Assembly (NCBI GenBank): GCA_017480495.1
Contig: JAFVAQ010000003.1
Span: 62,001-126,000 of the forward strand
Direction: 5' to 3'
DNA length: 64,000 nt
DNA from: Eubacterium sp.
GTDB taxonomy: Bacteria > Bacillota > Clostridia > Lachnospirales > Lachnospiraceae
Part shown: positions 19,010-27,679 of the stretch, in pieces
Numbering within the stretch: the stretch's first letter is position 1
Layout: every line of letters starts with the position of its first letter
The notes under the pieces: generated by a model
Seen by the model: the letters and a program-made list of their open reading frames with translations, nothing else
What the model was told of the DNA's origin: nothing
The model's database searches: none
Position numbers and translations under genes: made by a program

Positions 19010-21100
19010 CTACAGCTTGCATACAAATATTGATGCAGAGCATTTAGGTGCCACAACTGTAAGCACGTTGTTCTGTACCATTGCAGGATACTCATTTAGA
19101 GTATATCCGCCTTCGCCAGTAAGCATTACTCTTGTCATAGTTCTATTATTATGAACGCCCAGCTCTCTAACGTGAAGCTTCACTTCCTTATCAACAAAAT
19201 CACTATTGATGATAACTGCAACCGCTTCCTTCTTGTTAAACCTTCCGTAAGCGAGCATTCTGTACTCTCCATGCAGGAACTTGAGAGAACCTGTTCTGAG
19301 GGATTTGTACCTGTTATGAATCTTGATGATATCCTTATGGAATCTGATAAGGTCATGATCTTCATGTCCCCAAGGATAAGTTCTTCTCGAGTCAGGATCC
19401 GTCCATCCACAAACACCAGCTTCGTCACCATAGTAGATAGTTGGTGCACCTGGCCAGGTCATCTGAAATGCAACTGCCATTCTAAATATATCTTTATTTA
19501 CATTTTCATTTGCATTCTCTGCACCAAGCGTCTGAATACGACCAACTCTATGGTTCGTTCTTGTCAGGAATCTAGAATGGTCATGATTCGAAAGCTCGTT
19601 CATGGAAACATAAAGGGAATTGTACATGAAGTAAGACATATAATTCCTTATAGAACCCTTGAAGAATTCTGCATTTCCAAGGAAGTCACCACGGAACTCA
19701 TCACTGTGCTTCTCAACACCAGTAAGGAACCATGTAATAGGCTCCATAAATGCTCCGTAGTTCATAATGGTATCCCACTGATCCCCCTCTAGCCAAGACT
19801 TTGGATTACCATAGTGCTCAGCAAGGATAATCGCATCTGGGTTTGCATCCTTAACTGCAGATCTGAAATCCTTCCAGAATCTGTGATTATATTCCTCTGA
19901 ATAACCTAGGTCGGCAGCAACGTCGAGACGCCAACCATCTGCATTATATGGAGGCGAAACCCATTTCCTACCAATCTCCAGTATGTAATCGTGGAGCTTC
20001 ATTGACTCCTCGTAATTAAGCTTAGGTAATGTATCATGTCCCCACCAGCCATTGTACGAACCATTGAATGGCCAGTCATTTTCATTCTGGAATTTGAAGA
20101 AAGATCTATATGGGCTGTCTGCATCTACATAAGCACCCTTCTCATAGTCAGGATTCTTGTCATAGATACATTCCTTATCCAGCCACTTGTTGAAAGAACC
20201 ACAGTGGTTGAAAACTCCATCAAGGATAACCTTGATGCCTCTTCTGTGAGCCTCCTCAACTAGTTCAGCAAAAAGCTGATTTGACGCCTCAAGATTCTCT
20301 ATACTTGTAACACGGCTTATATATTTAGTCGCCTCAGTATTATCCGAAGAACCTTCCGGAAGAAGCTCGCCCTCATCCTTTACGATTCGACCAAAATGTG
20401 GATCTATATAATCATAGTCCTGAATGTCATACTTATGATTGGATGGTGACACAAATATTGGATTCAGATAAATAGCTTCAACTCCCAGCCCCTTCAGATA
20501 ATCTAGCTTATCCATTACGCCCTGAAGATCTCCACCATAGAAATTACCTACGTCCATAGTGTCCGGAAGCTTGTCCCAATCCTCAACTCTTCTAACATTC
20601 TGACCTATATAATAATACTCATTTGTGAGTACATCATTACTCTTATCACCATTACAGAATCTATCAACATATATCTGATAGAAGACAGCGCCCTTCGCCC
20701 AATCCGGAGTCTTGAAGCCAGGAACTATCTTAAAATCATAATCATGATTTACATCACGAAGAACACCCAGTCTGTTATACACGACTGTAAGCCTGTGAGA
20801 ATATATTTCAAAATAGTAGCTAATAGGACCTTGAACCTTTGGAATCTTCACCGAATAGAAATCAAAGATAGAATTATTCTCTACAACCTTCATAGGATAA
20901 TGCACATCCCCCATTACGAGATGAACACCATCTGCATTATTACAAGCAGTCCTGAATCTGATGGTTATATCATCCCCGATATCAGGCTCCGCAGGCTTCA
21001 CAAAATTAGGAGTAACATCAGTAAAGAGCGCTCCAAAATTCAAAATCGTAGTCGTGTTAAATATTCTGTTGATCATACTAAGCACATCTGCATGTGACAT
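19010..21100 (-). CDS. GH13 alpha-glycosidase (neopullulanase/cyclomaltodextrinase type)
   Basis: ATG 21100 is preceded by GGGAGGTGAT and gives 696 aa; the longer in-frame start is unlikely. There is no signal peptide, so the enzyme is cytoplasmic and probably acts on imported maltodextrins. Residues 1-130 resemble the CBM34-like N-domain of this subfamily. The barrel carries the four GH13 regions: VKVILDGVFNHCG, GWRLDVAAD (nucleophile Asp), IILAEHYG (acid/base Glu) and SNHDHSR (third Asp). A C-terminal beta domain follows. Neopullulanase, cyclomaltodextrinase and maltogenic amylase cannot be told apart by reading. It complements the glycogen phosphorylase at 25-27 kb. Confidence 0.9.
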   Translation of the reverse strand: MSHADVLSMINRIFNTTTILNFGALFTDVTPNFVKPAEPDIGDDITIRFRTACNNADGVHLVMGDVHYPMKVVENNSIFDFYSVKIPKVQGPISYYFEIYSHRLTVVYNRLGVLRDVNHDYDFKIVPGFKTPDWAKGAVFYQIYVDRFCNGDKSNDVLTNEYYYIGQNVRRVEDWDKLPDTMDVGNFYGGDLQGVMDKLDYLKGLGVEAIYLNPIFVSPSNHKYDIQDYDYIDPHFGRIVKDEGELLPEGSSDNTEATKYISRVTSIENLEASNQLFAELVEEAHRRGIKVILDGVFNHCGSFNKWLDKECIYDKNPDYEKGAYVDADSPYRSFFKFQNENDWPFNGSYNGWWGHDTLPKLNYEESMKLHDYILEIGRKWVSPPYNADGWRLDVAADLGYSEEYNHRFWKDFRSAVKDANPDAIILAEHYGNPKSWLEGDQWDTIMNYGAFMEPITWFLTGVEKHSDEFRGDFLGNAEFFKGSIRNYMSYFMYNSLYVSMNELSNHDHSRFLTRTNHRVGRIQTLGAENANENVNKDIFRMAVAFQMTWPGAPTIYYGDEAGVCGWTDPDSRRTYPWGHEDHDLIRFHKDIIKIHNRYKSLRTGSLKFLHGEYRMLAYGRFNKKEAVAVIINSDFVDKEVKLHVRELGVHNNRTMTRVMLTGEGGYTLNEYPAMVQNNVLTVVAPKCSASIFVCKL

Positions 21101-21135
21101 AGTATCACCTCCCATGATGCAAGAGTTTTTCAACT

Positions 21136-21172
21136 CAAAAAAGTATCGGTCTGAAAACACCAAACCGATACT
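21136..21172 (-). terminator. Terminator or attenuator upstream of the GH13 gene
   Basis: AGTATCGGT and ACCGATACT form a 9-bp perfect stem followed on the minus strand by six T. It lies between the InlB-repeat protein gene and the GH13 start (about 35 bases before the start codon), so it either ends the upstream transcript or attenuates GH13. Confidence 0.75.
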
Positions 21173-21210
21173 AATTTTACCACAAAAACGTAGTTTTTTA
21201 AACCATATTT

Positions 21211-21305
21211 ATGAGTATATAGGGACGGTTCTTATTTACTCATGAGTATATGGAGACGGTTCTTATTTACTCATGAGTATATGGGGACGGTTCTTATTTA
21301 CTCAT
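21211..21305. repeat. Three tandem REP-like units, period 31 bp
   Basis: Units at 21211-21243, 21242-21274 and 21273-21305 share ATGAGTATAT, a GGGACGGTTCTTATT core (second copy GAGACGG) and TACTCAT. Neighbouring units share the ATGAG/CTCAT ends. They sit just after the stop codon of the secreted InlB-repeat protein and match the family at 2511-2623. Confidence 0.9.
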
Positions 21306-21317
21306 CTTGAGTAATCT

Positions 21318-22415
21318 CTACTCACATACGGGCTCTTCCCATACCGCATATAATGTGATATCCCCCACTATTTGAGCAGAAAAATCATATTCCACCAGTT
21401 CTCCTGTCTCTCCATCTAAGTAAAACCATCCAACGAAGGCCCTCTCGCTATCTTCTGGTTCCTCAGGCTCTTCGATACATTCTCCCTCGATAACCTCATA
21501 ATCCTCGTAAATGTCCTCGTCCTCGTCATACATAAATCTTACTGTGAATACTGAAATCTGATCCGAGGCGCCAGTTTCTGAGCTATCTGCATTTTCTGTA
21601 TTTTTTGTATTATCACTATCTTCTTCGTCTTCTGTTTTTTCTGTTTCTTCTGTATACTCTGTATTTTCTTCATTTTCTGTATTCTCTGTTTCTTCTTCAA
21701 CCTCTAGTGATTCCTCTGCAGAACTTACAGTTGTTTCATCTACTTCTTCTGTTTCCCCCTCATCTGTAGCTTCTTCTGCTTTCTCTATAGTACTTTCTGC
21801 TATCTCATCTTCAGTTTCATCTGATGTAGTATCTGACTTCTTTGTACTCGATTTCTTAGCTTTCTTACTAGACTTAGTTGTACTATCACTTTCTGTATCA
21901 GACTCTGTTGACACAGTTTCGCTTGTAGCAGCATCTTCTGTTTCAGACTCACTCACTTCAGACTCAGAAGTAGATGCATCACTCGACTTTTTACTCGACT
22001 TCTTTTTCTTTGACTTATTAGACTTAGCTGAAGATTTTACTGAAGAACTACTCTTTTCATCTGAAGCCTCTGTAGCTTCATTTATTGAACTCTTGCTCCT
22101 ACCCTTCGCATTTCCTTTCTTCATTTTGCCAGTTTTATCAGCAACTGATTTTTCTGTTACATCTTGTTCAGAAGCATCTCCCTCTGACGCATCCTCCGCA
22201 ACTTTAGAGTTCTTCTTTTCTGTTTCATCATCAGTTTTCTCTAGACTACCCTTCGAAGCCTTGACCTTTTCGAAGTCTTTCTCTACATTTTCCTCTTCAA
22301 CTCTAGTCTCTGACGAATCTCTTTCAAATCCTCTATTTACCGCAAATGCCGCACCTCCCGAAGCCAGCATTGCCACACTTAAAATAATTGCTATTTTCTT
22401 ATTAAATCGTCTCAT
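21318..22415 (-). CDS. Secreted Ser/Glu/Lys-rich protein with C-terminal InlB B-repeat
   Basis: The 365-aa protein begins with a signal sequence (MRRFNKKIAIILSVAMLASGGAAFA). Residues 30-280 are low complexity. The first half alternates Ser/Lys/Thr/Asp; the second is almost all Glu/Thr/Asn/Asp, like a long extended stalk. Residues about 290-362 (TVRFMYDE, RAFVGWFYLDGETGELVEYDF, ITLYAVWEE) fit a Listeria-Bacteroides (InlB B) repeat, a small beta-grasp-like surface module. There is no LPXTG motif or membrane anchor at the C-terminus. AAGGAGGT precedes the start. REP-like elements lie on both sides of the gene. Confidence 0.82.
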   Translation of the reverse strand: MRRFNKKIAIILSVAMLASGGAAFAVNRGFERDSSETRVEEENVEKDFEKVKASKGSLEKTDDETEKKNSKVAEDASEGDASEQDVTEKSVADKTGKMKKGNAKGRSKSSINEATEASDEKSSSSVKSSAKSNKSKKKKSSKKSSDASTSESEVSESETEDAATSETVSTESDTESDSTTKSSKKAKKSSTKKSDTTSDETEDEIAESTIEKAEEATDEGETEEVDETTVSSAEESLEVEEETENTENEENTEYTEETEKTEDEEDSDNTKNTENADSSETGASDQISVFTVRFMYDEDEDIYEDYEVIEGECIEEPEEPEDSERAFVGWFYLDGETGELVEYDFSAQIVGDITLYAVWEEPVCE

Positions 22416-22481
22416 TTGACCACCTCCTTGAAAAGAAGTATAGTCAGCCTACCTTAAATGAAAATTAAAAAACCCCAAAAA

Positions 22482-22514
22482 ATGAGTATATAAGAACCGT
22501 CCCTATATACTCAT
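22482..22514. repeat. Single REP-like unit, opposite orientation
   Basis: ATGAGTATATAAGAACCGTC followed by CCTATATACTCAT is the reverse complement of the GGGACGGTTCTTATT unit. It lies between the DUF3592 gene and the InlB-repeat gene, so that gene is bracketed by inverted REP-like copies. Confidence 0.85.
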
Positions 22515-22524
22515 TTTGCTATAT

Positions 22525-22965
22525 TTAATAATAATATTTTTGGAAGGTGAAACTAATTACAAACAGTGCAATAAATATAGAGAAGGCTCCGATAGTCGCT
22601 TTTCCATATTTGTTGACTTTTTCTGGAGCATCAGAATTAACGTTAATCTCTATGGTGTCACCTTTATAATACTTCCCTGATCTCCAGCTTGTTGTGTAAG
22701 TATATTTTTTTCCTCTTACCTCATATTCACAAGTCGCTCTATATTTATATTCGTCCTTGTCCCTATAATACTTGTCATCAACACTTGTAACAACTGCCGT
22801 TACGTATGTATCATATTGGCTATTTTCTTTAAACTGCAGAAATATAAAATAAACTCCAAATACTATAAATGCTATAGCCACTATAAAACGAAAAACAATC
22901 GCAGCTCCATCACCTGATTCAATAATATGGAAACTTTTTTTACGCTTTTTCTTATCTTTCTTCAT
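22525..22965 (-). CDS. DUF3592-family membrane protein
   Basis: The 146-aa protein has a very basic N-terminus (MKKDKKKRKK) and a first transmembrane helix near 24-43. An extracytoplasmic beta-rich domain of about 75 residues follows (TAVVTSVDDKYY...CEYEVRGKKYTYTT...GDTIEINVNSDAPEKV), then a second helix near 122-140. That layout and the YTYTT/NSDAPE segments match DUF3592 proteins. Function is unknown. It follows the SCIFF maturase by 43 bp and might share its transcript. Confidence 0.75.
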   Translation of the reverse strand: MKKDKKKRKKSFHIIESGDGAAIVFRFIVAIAFIVFGVYFIFLQFKENSQYDTYVTAVVTSVDDKYYRDKDEYKYRATCEYEVRGKKYTYTTSWRSGKYYKGDTIEINVNSDAPEKVNKYGKATIGAFSIFIALFVISFTFQKYYY

Positions 22966-23008
22966 CAGTTTTGTCCTTCATATTCAGTCGTTAATTTCAT
23001 CCAAAGAT

Positions 23009-24451
23009 TTAGTTACATTCTTCTGTACAATCGTCACAGTCAGAGCCTGCGGTAGCACCACTGATAGGTTCTAAGCCGAGAGCATCATGAGCAACCTGAA
23101 TCATTATTGCACACTCCATTCTCTTACGGAATAGCTCACAGCCATACTCATAGATACCCTTAACATCTCCAGTTGCATGATATGCATTCGCGGCACATCC
23201 ACCAGAGCAATAATGCATAGCCCAGCAATCACGGCAATCAGGTCTAGCATAGGCATTACATACACGGAACTCCTCCTGTCTATCCTTGTTAGTTACTCCG
23301 TTCCATATATCGCCCAGCTTGTAGGACTCGTCACCTACAAACTGATGACATGGATAAAGATCGCCCCATGGGGTAACCGCCATATATTCAGTACCTGAAC
23401 CACATCCAGAAATTCTCTTATAGATACAAGGTCCCGACTTCAGATCTACCATGTAATGATAAAATGTGAAACCATCTCCCTCTATATCTCTCCTTAGCAT
23501 CTCCTTCGCTAACTTCTCATACTGCTCCTTGAGAACAGGAAGATCCTCCTCAGTAAGCGCAAGCGGGTCCCCTGGTTTACTAACAACCGGCTCCATTGAG
23601 AGCTCCTTAAAACCTAGCTCCGCCATCTTGAATATATCTTCAGTAAAATCAGTATTAAGATGAGTATAAGTACCACGCATGTAATAATTCTTGCCACCAC
23701 GTGCCTCCACCAGCTTCTGGAACTTAGGAATTATCTTCTCCCAGCTTCCATTACCTGCATAATCCTTACGAGTCCTGTCATGTACTTCCTTACGTCCATC
23801 CAGACTAAGTACCACATTACTCATCTCTTTATTGCAGTACTCAATCACCTCATCATCTATCAGCATACCATTTGTAGTAAGCGTAAATCTGAAGTTCTTA
23901 TCATACTTCTTCTCTATAGAACGCGCATACTCAACTATCTGCTTACAAACATCCCAGTTCATCAGAGGCTCACCACCGAAGAAGTCAACCTCCAAATTAT
24001 GTCTCGATCCACTATTAGCAATCAGGAAATCTATCGCCTGCTTACCAACCTCAAAGGACATAAGCGCCCTCTCTCCGTTGTACTTACCCTGCGCAGCAAA
24101 GCAGTACTCACAGTTCAGATTACAAGTATGAGACACATGAAGACATAGAGCCTTGATAACATCTCCACTTCTCTTCTTGAACTCCCCTGCAAGAGGCTCA
24201 AATGTATCTGGCGTATATAGCTTGTGAGCATCCACCAGAGAACGAACATCATCTAAACATAGACGAACCTCCTCCTCTGTGACATCCTCCCTGTCACCAT
24301 ACTTTGCCATAATCTCGTCAACTATCTCCTGCTCATATTTTACCGGAAACAGCTCGATGATATCATATGCCACGTCATCCACACTATGCACACTTCCCGA
24401 GCATGTGTCGAGCACTATATTATATCCATTTAATTTATACTGATGTACCAT
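23009..24451 (-). CDS. scfB: Radical SAM maturase of the SCIFF peptide
   Basis: The 480-aa radical SAM/SPASM enzyme installs thioether links in the Cys-rich SCIFF peptide encoded just upstream. The N-terminal 90 residues look like a peptide-recognition domain (VDEIMAKYGDREDVTEEEV). The SAM-binding cluster motif is CNLNCEYC near 108-115, followed by FFGGEPLMNWD. The C-terminal SPASM region carries the auxiliary-cluster cysteines (CGSGTEYMAVTPWGDLYPC, CRDCWAMHYCSGGC, YGCELFRKRMEC). Length and motif order match thioether-forming SCIFF maturases closely. The gene is 517 bp downstream of the precursor, an unusually large gap filled by two palindromes. Confidence 0.93.
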   Translation of the reverse strand: MVHQYKLNGYNIVLDTCSGSVHSVDDVAYDIIELFPVKYEQEIVDEIMAKYGDREDVTEEEVRLCLDDVRSLVDAHKLYTPDTFEPLAGEFKKRSGDVIKALCLHVSHTCNLNCEYCFAAQGKYNGERALMSFEVGKQAIDFLIANSGSRHNLEVDFFGGEPLMNWDVCKQIVEYARSIEKKYDKNFRFTLTTNGMLIDDEVIEYCNKEMSNVVLSLDGRKEVHDRTRKDYAGNGSWEKIIPKFQKLVEARGGKNYYMRGTYTHLNTDFTEDIFKMAELGFKELSMEPVVSKPGDPLALTEEDLPVLKEQYEKLAKEMLRRDIEGDGFTFYHYMVDLKSGPCIYKRISGCGSGTEYMAVTPWGDLYPCHQFVGDESYKLGDIWNGVTNKDRQEEFRVCNAYARPDCRDCWAMHYCSGGCAANAYHATGDVKGIYEYGCELFRKRMECAIMIQVAHDALGLEPISGATAGSDCDDCTEECN

Positions 24452-24521
24452 ATACGTTCTCTCTTCTCTATAATTGCAAGTTAAATCATTTTATACTACC
24501 AAACCACGCTACCAATTTTCT

Positions 24522-24628
24522 AATTATTTCGATAATTTTTCTATGAGTTATTATCGCTCGCTTTAACTCGCTGCGCTCAGACAGCATCGCTCGCGATATA
24601 ACTTCATGAAAAATTATCATCATAATTT
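24522..24628. repeat. Palindromic element A between SCIFF maturase and precursor
   Basis: The arms are about 36 bp: AATTA...GATAATTTTTC.ATGA.TTAT.ATCGC on the left and its near-reverse-complement on the right. They enclose a GC-rich tip (about 24558-24589) containing CTTTAACTCGCTGCGCTC. The same tip sequence appears in inverse orientation in element B. No coding frame is present. Confidence 0.7.
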
Positions 24629-24690
24629 ACGAAAATTGAGCTATCAGTTTGATTAGTATAAAATGCTCCAACTTGCTATTTATTCTATTA

Positions 24691-24897
24691 ACAGTACGAT
24701 GACTCATTTCATATACTCTGTAATCGATAGCTCTATTTTCGTCAAATTAGAAGAGAAAACTTCCTAAAATATCTGCGAGCGATGCTGTCCGAGCGCAGCG
24801 AGTTAAAGCGAGCAGATACATTTTAGTGAAGTTTTCTCGAATAATTTAGAAAATAGCTAGCGTGATTACATAGTATATGAAATGAGACATCGTACGT
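24691..24897. repeat. Long palindromic element B (about 85-bp arms)
   Basis: Left arm 24691-24777 and right arm 24811-24897 are largely complementary. For example, GTACGATG.CTCATTTCATAT pairs with ATATGAAATGAG.CATCGTAC, and GAGAAAACTTC pairs with GAAGTTTTCTC. The loop (about 24778-24810) is the GC-rich GAGCGCAGCGAGTTAAAGC module, inverse to that of element A. A transcript from the SCIFF precursor into the maturase would fold this into a roughly 200-nt hairpin. Confidence 0.75.
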
Positions 24898-24917
24898 CCC
24901 TAATATAAACGAAAGAA

Positions 24918-24944
24918 ATACGCCACCAAATTATGGTGGCGTAT
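24918..24944 (-). terminator. Hairpin after the SCIFF precursor gene
   Basis: ATACGCCACC-7-GGTGGCGTAT is a perfect 10-bp stem 24 bases past the precursor stop. The following minus-strand bases are TTTCTTTCG, a weak T-tract, so it probably terminates only partly or stabilises the short message. That would give much more precursor than maturase. Confidence 0.7.
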
Positions 24945-24968
24945 CTGAATAATTAAATCTGTAGAAAT

Positions 24969-25121
24969 TTACTTCTGTGAAGCTGCATTCTCACACTTCT
25001 GATTTGCTACACCACAGCTGGTCTTGCATGCACTCTGGCATGATGTCTGGCACTCGCCACATCCACCTGTTTTAGCACTTTCACAGAGATCTCTAGTCTC
25101 AAGAGTCTTAATTCTTTCCAT
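24969..25121 (-). CDS. scfA: SCIFF ranthipeptide precursor (50 aa)
   Basis: The peptide has six cysteines in the conserved C-terminal block at residues 21, 24, 28, 32, 36 and 43 (GGCGECQTSCQSACKTSCG), plus an extra one at residue 13. This is the six-Cys-in-forty-five pattern of SCIFF, a very conserved peptide of Clostridia whose cysteines are linked to threonines by the adjacent radical SAM enzyme. ATG 25121 has AGGAG 8 bases upstream, and a strong promoter lies between it and glgP. Being 50 residues long, it is easily missed by automatic callers. Its natural role is not settled. Confidence 0.95.
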   Translation of the reverse strand: MERIKTLETRDLCESAKTGGCGECQTSCQSACKTSCGVANQKCENAASQK

Positions 25122-25153
25122 TGTAATTCTCCTATCTGTATTTCATTTTTATA

Positions 25154-25182
25154 TTTATAACATAGTTTACTAATTACTTCAA
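25154..25182 (-). promoter_or_regulatory. Promoter of the SCIFF precursor gene
   Basis: On the minus strand TTGAAG (25182-25177) is spaced 17 bases from TATAAA (25159-25154), which is preceded by TGT as in an extended -10. It lies in the 72-bp gap after glgP and points at the SCIFF gene, 32 bases before its start codon. Confidence 0.7.
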
Positions 25183-25193
25183 GCTCACAAGTC

Positions 25194-27632
25194 TTATAAT
25201 GTAACCTCAACCTTCTTGAGCTTCCAGATATCCTTAACATACTGCTCGATAGTTCTATCAGATGAGAACTTACCTGAGCATGCTGTATTCATCATAGCCA
25301 TACGAGCCCATGCATCCTTATCTCTGTAAGCAGCATCAACTCTAGCCTGTGCCTCAGCATATGAATCAAAGTCCTTAAGGATGAAGTAGATATCTTCCTT
25401 AGTAAGTGAATCATATAGATCTCTGAAGATTTCTGTATCATCATTAAATGTTCCATTGATGAGCTGTGTGAGAACTCTACGAACATTCTGATTGTTGTTG
25501 TAGATATCCCATGGATTGTATCCACCCTCACGCTCGTACTTCATAACCTCATCTGCTGAAAGACCGAAGATAAATGCATTCTCAGCACCAACCTCTTCAA
25601 CGATCTCAACGTTAGCACCGTCCATAGTACCAATTGTTGGAGCACCATTTATCATGAACTTCATGTTACCAGTACCAGATGCCTCACGAGATGCTGTAGA
25701 TATCTGCTCTGAAACATCAGCAGCAGCGAAGATGATCTCACCATTAGATACTCTGTAGTCTTCGATAAATACAACCTTGATCTTATCCTTGATAGTAGGA
25801 TCATTGTTTACAACATCTGCAACAGAATTGATAAGCTTGATAGTAAGCTTAGCTCTCTTGTATCCTGCAGCAGCCTTAGCACCAAAGATAAATGTTCTTG
25901 GGTACATATCGAAGTCTGGATTCTCCTTCAGCTCACTGTAGAGATGCATTACATGGAGAATGTTCAGAAGCTGTCTCTTGTACTCATGAAGTCTCTTAAC
26001 CTGAACATCGAAGATAGAATTTGGATCTACATCGATTCCGTTATGCTCCTTGATGTACTTAGCAAGACGAAGCTTGTTCTGATACTTGATATTCATGAAC
26101 TCCTGCTGATACTTCTTATCATCAACAAAAGTCTTAAGCTTGCTCATCTGTGAGAAGTCTGTTATCCACTCTTCCCCAATCTTCTCATTAAGCCACTGTG
26201 CCAGAAGAGGATTTCCATGTGCAAGGAATCTTCTCTGTGTAACACCGTTTGTCTTATTATTGAACTGCTTAGGATTCATCTCATAGAAATCCTTCAGCTC
26301 TCTCTTCTTAAGAATCTCAGTATGAAGTCTTGCAACACCATTTACTGAGTATGAACCAGCGATTGCAAGGTGAGCCATCTTAACCTGTCCATCATAAAGA
26401 ACAGCCATGTTGCGAACCTTGTCCTGGTCTCCAGGATACATTTCCTGAATCTTGATAACGAATCTACGGTTGATCTCCTCAACGATCTGATAGATACGTG
26501 GAAGAAGTCTAGAGAATAGCTCGATAGGCCACTTCTCAAGAGCCTCTGACATGATTGTATGGTTTGTATAAGCACAAGTCTTAGTTGTGATTTCCCATGC
26601 CTCATCCCACTCAAGACCTTCTTCATCCATGAGGATACGCATAAGCTCTGCAACTGTCAGAGTTGGATGTGTATCATTCATCTGGAAGGTAACCTTCTTA
26701 GGAAGATCCTGGATCTTCTTGTTGTTCTCCTTAAACTTCCTTATTGCTGTCTGAAGGGAAGCTGATACGAAGAAATACTGCTGCTTCAGACGAAGCTCTT
26801 TACCTGAATAATGATTATCATTTGGATAAAGTACCTCACTGATAGTCTTAGCAAGATTCTGCTCCTCAACCGCCTTCTCATACTCACCTCTATCAAAAGA
26901 GTTAAGGTTGAATTCCTGTGTAGCCTCAGCATCCCACATACGGAGTGTGTTGACTACATTGTTGCCATAACCAACGATAGGCATATCATATGGTACGGCA
27001 CGAACTGATGTGTAACCTTCCTGAATGAAATGATTACGTCCATTTTTATTTTCTACACGAACATATCCACCGAACTTAACCTCAGTAGCATATTCATTTC
27101 TCTTTATCTCGAATGGGAATCCATTTCTCAACCAATCATCTGGCTCTTCAAGCTGATATCCATCAACGATTGCCTGCTTGAACATACCATAGTGATAACG
27201 GATACCGCATCCATAAGCAGGATATCCCAATGTTGAAAGTGAATCAAGGAAACATGCTGCAAGTCTTCCAAGACCACCATTTCCGAGTGCAGGATCTCTC
27301 TCCTGATCTTCTATAAAGTTGATATCAAGTCCCATCTCATCAAGAGCTTCTTTGATATCCTCATAATATCCAAGATTCAGCAGGTTATTTCCAAGGGCAC
27401 GTCCTACAAGGAACTCCATCGAAAGATAGTAAACCTTCTTGACATTCTTCTCCTTATATACCTTATGAGTGGCAATCCATCTGTCGATAATATCATCCTT
27501 AACAGCGTAGCTAACTGCCTGATATATCTCCTGTGGGGTTGCCTCGTCGAGAGTTTTACGATAGAGCATCTTCACGCTGGAAGCTATCTCTTTCTTGAAG
27601 CCCTCTTTGTCAAACTTTGCTATTTTTTTCAT
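25194..27632 (-). CDS. glgP: Glycogen/maltodextrin phosphorylase
   Basis: The 812-aa GT35 enzyme releases glucose-1-phosphate from alpha-1,4-glucans. It starts MKKIAKFDKEGFKKEI after AAAGGAGGAT. YLSMEFLVGRAL near 68 and LGNGGLGRLAACFLDS near 115 are typical. The PLP-binding lysine is in GTGNMKFMINGAPTIGTMDG near 650. The length equals that of bacterial phosphorylases, without the N-terminal phosphorylation site of animal enzymes. It lies 48 bp after ileS and 72 bp before the SCIFF gene. It fits with the cytoplasmic GH13 enzyme at 19-21 kb for storage or dietary glucan use. Confidence 0.96.
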   Translation of the reverse strand: MKKIAKFDKEGFKKEIASSVKMLYRKTLDEATPQEIYQAVSYAVKDDIIDRWIATHKVYKEKNVKKVYYLSMEFLVGRALGNNLLNLGYYEDIKEALDEMGLDINFIEDQERDPALGNGGLGRLAACFLDSLSTLGYPAYGCGIRYHYGMFKQAIVDGYQLEEPDDWLRNGFPFEIKRNEYATEVKFGGYVRVENKNGRNHFIQEGYTSVRAVPYDMPIVGYGNNVVNTLRMWDAEATQEFNLNSFDRGEYEKAVEEQNLAKTISEVLYPNDNHYSGKELRLKQQYFFVSASLQTAIRKFKENNKKIQDLPKKVTFQMNDTHPTLTVAELMRILMDEEGLEWDEAWEITTKTCAYTNHTIMSEALEKWPIELFSRLLPRIYQIVEEINRRFVIKIQEMYPGDQDKVRNMAVLYDGQVKMAHLAIAGSYSVNGVARLHTEILKKRELKDFYEMNPKQFNNKTNGVTQRRFLAHGNPLLAQWLNEKIGEEWITDFSQMSKLKTFVDDKKYQQEFMNIKYQNKLRLAKYIKEHNGIDVDPNSIFDVQVKRLHEYKRQLLNILHVMHLYSELKENPDFDMYPRTFIFGAKAAAGYKRAKLTIKLINSVADVVNNDPTIKDKIKVVFIEDYRVSNGEIIFAAADVSEQISTASREASGTGNMKFMINGAPTIGTMDGANVEIVEEVGAENAFIFGLSADEVMKYEREGGYNPWDIYNNNQNVRRVLTQLINGTFNDDTEIFRDLYDSLTKEDIYFILKDFDSYAEAQARVDAAYRDKDAWARMAMMNTACSGKFSSDRTIEQYVKDIWKLKKVEVTL

Positions 27633-27679
27633 AGGGTTATCCTCCTTTTACTACCACTTCACCCTTAAGCAGTAGGTAG

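Noticed and set aside
25007..25240. 77-codon minus-strand frame overlapping the SCIFF gene
   Set aside because: It is in another frame across the end of glgP and the SCIFF gene, whereas the SCIFF frame has a ribosome site, a promoter and the conserved Cys pattern.
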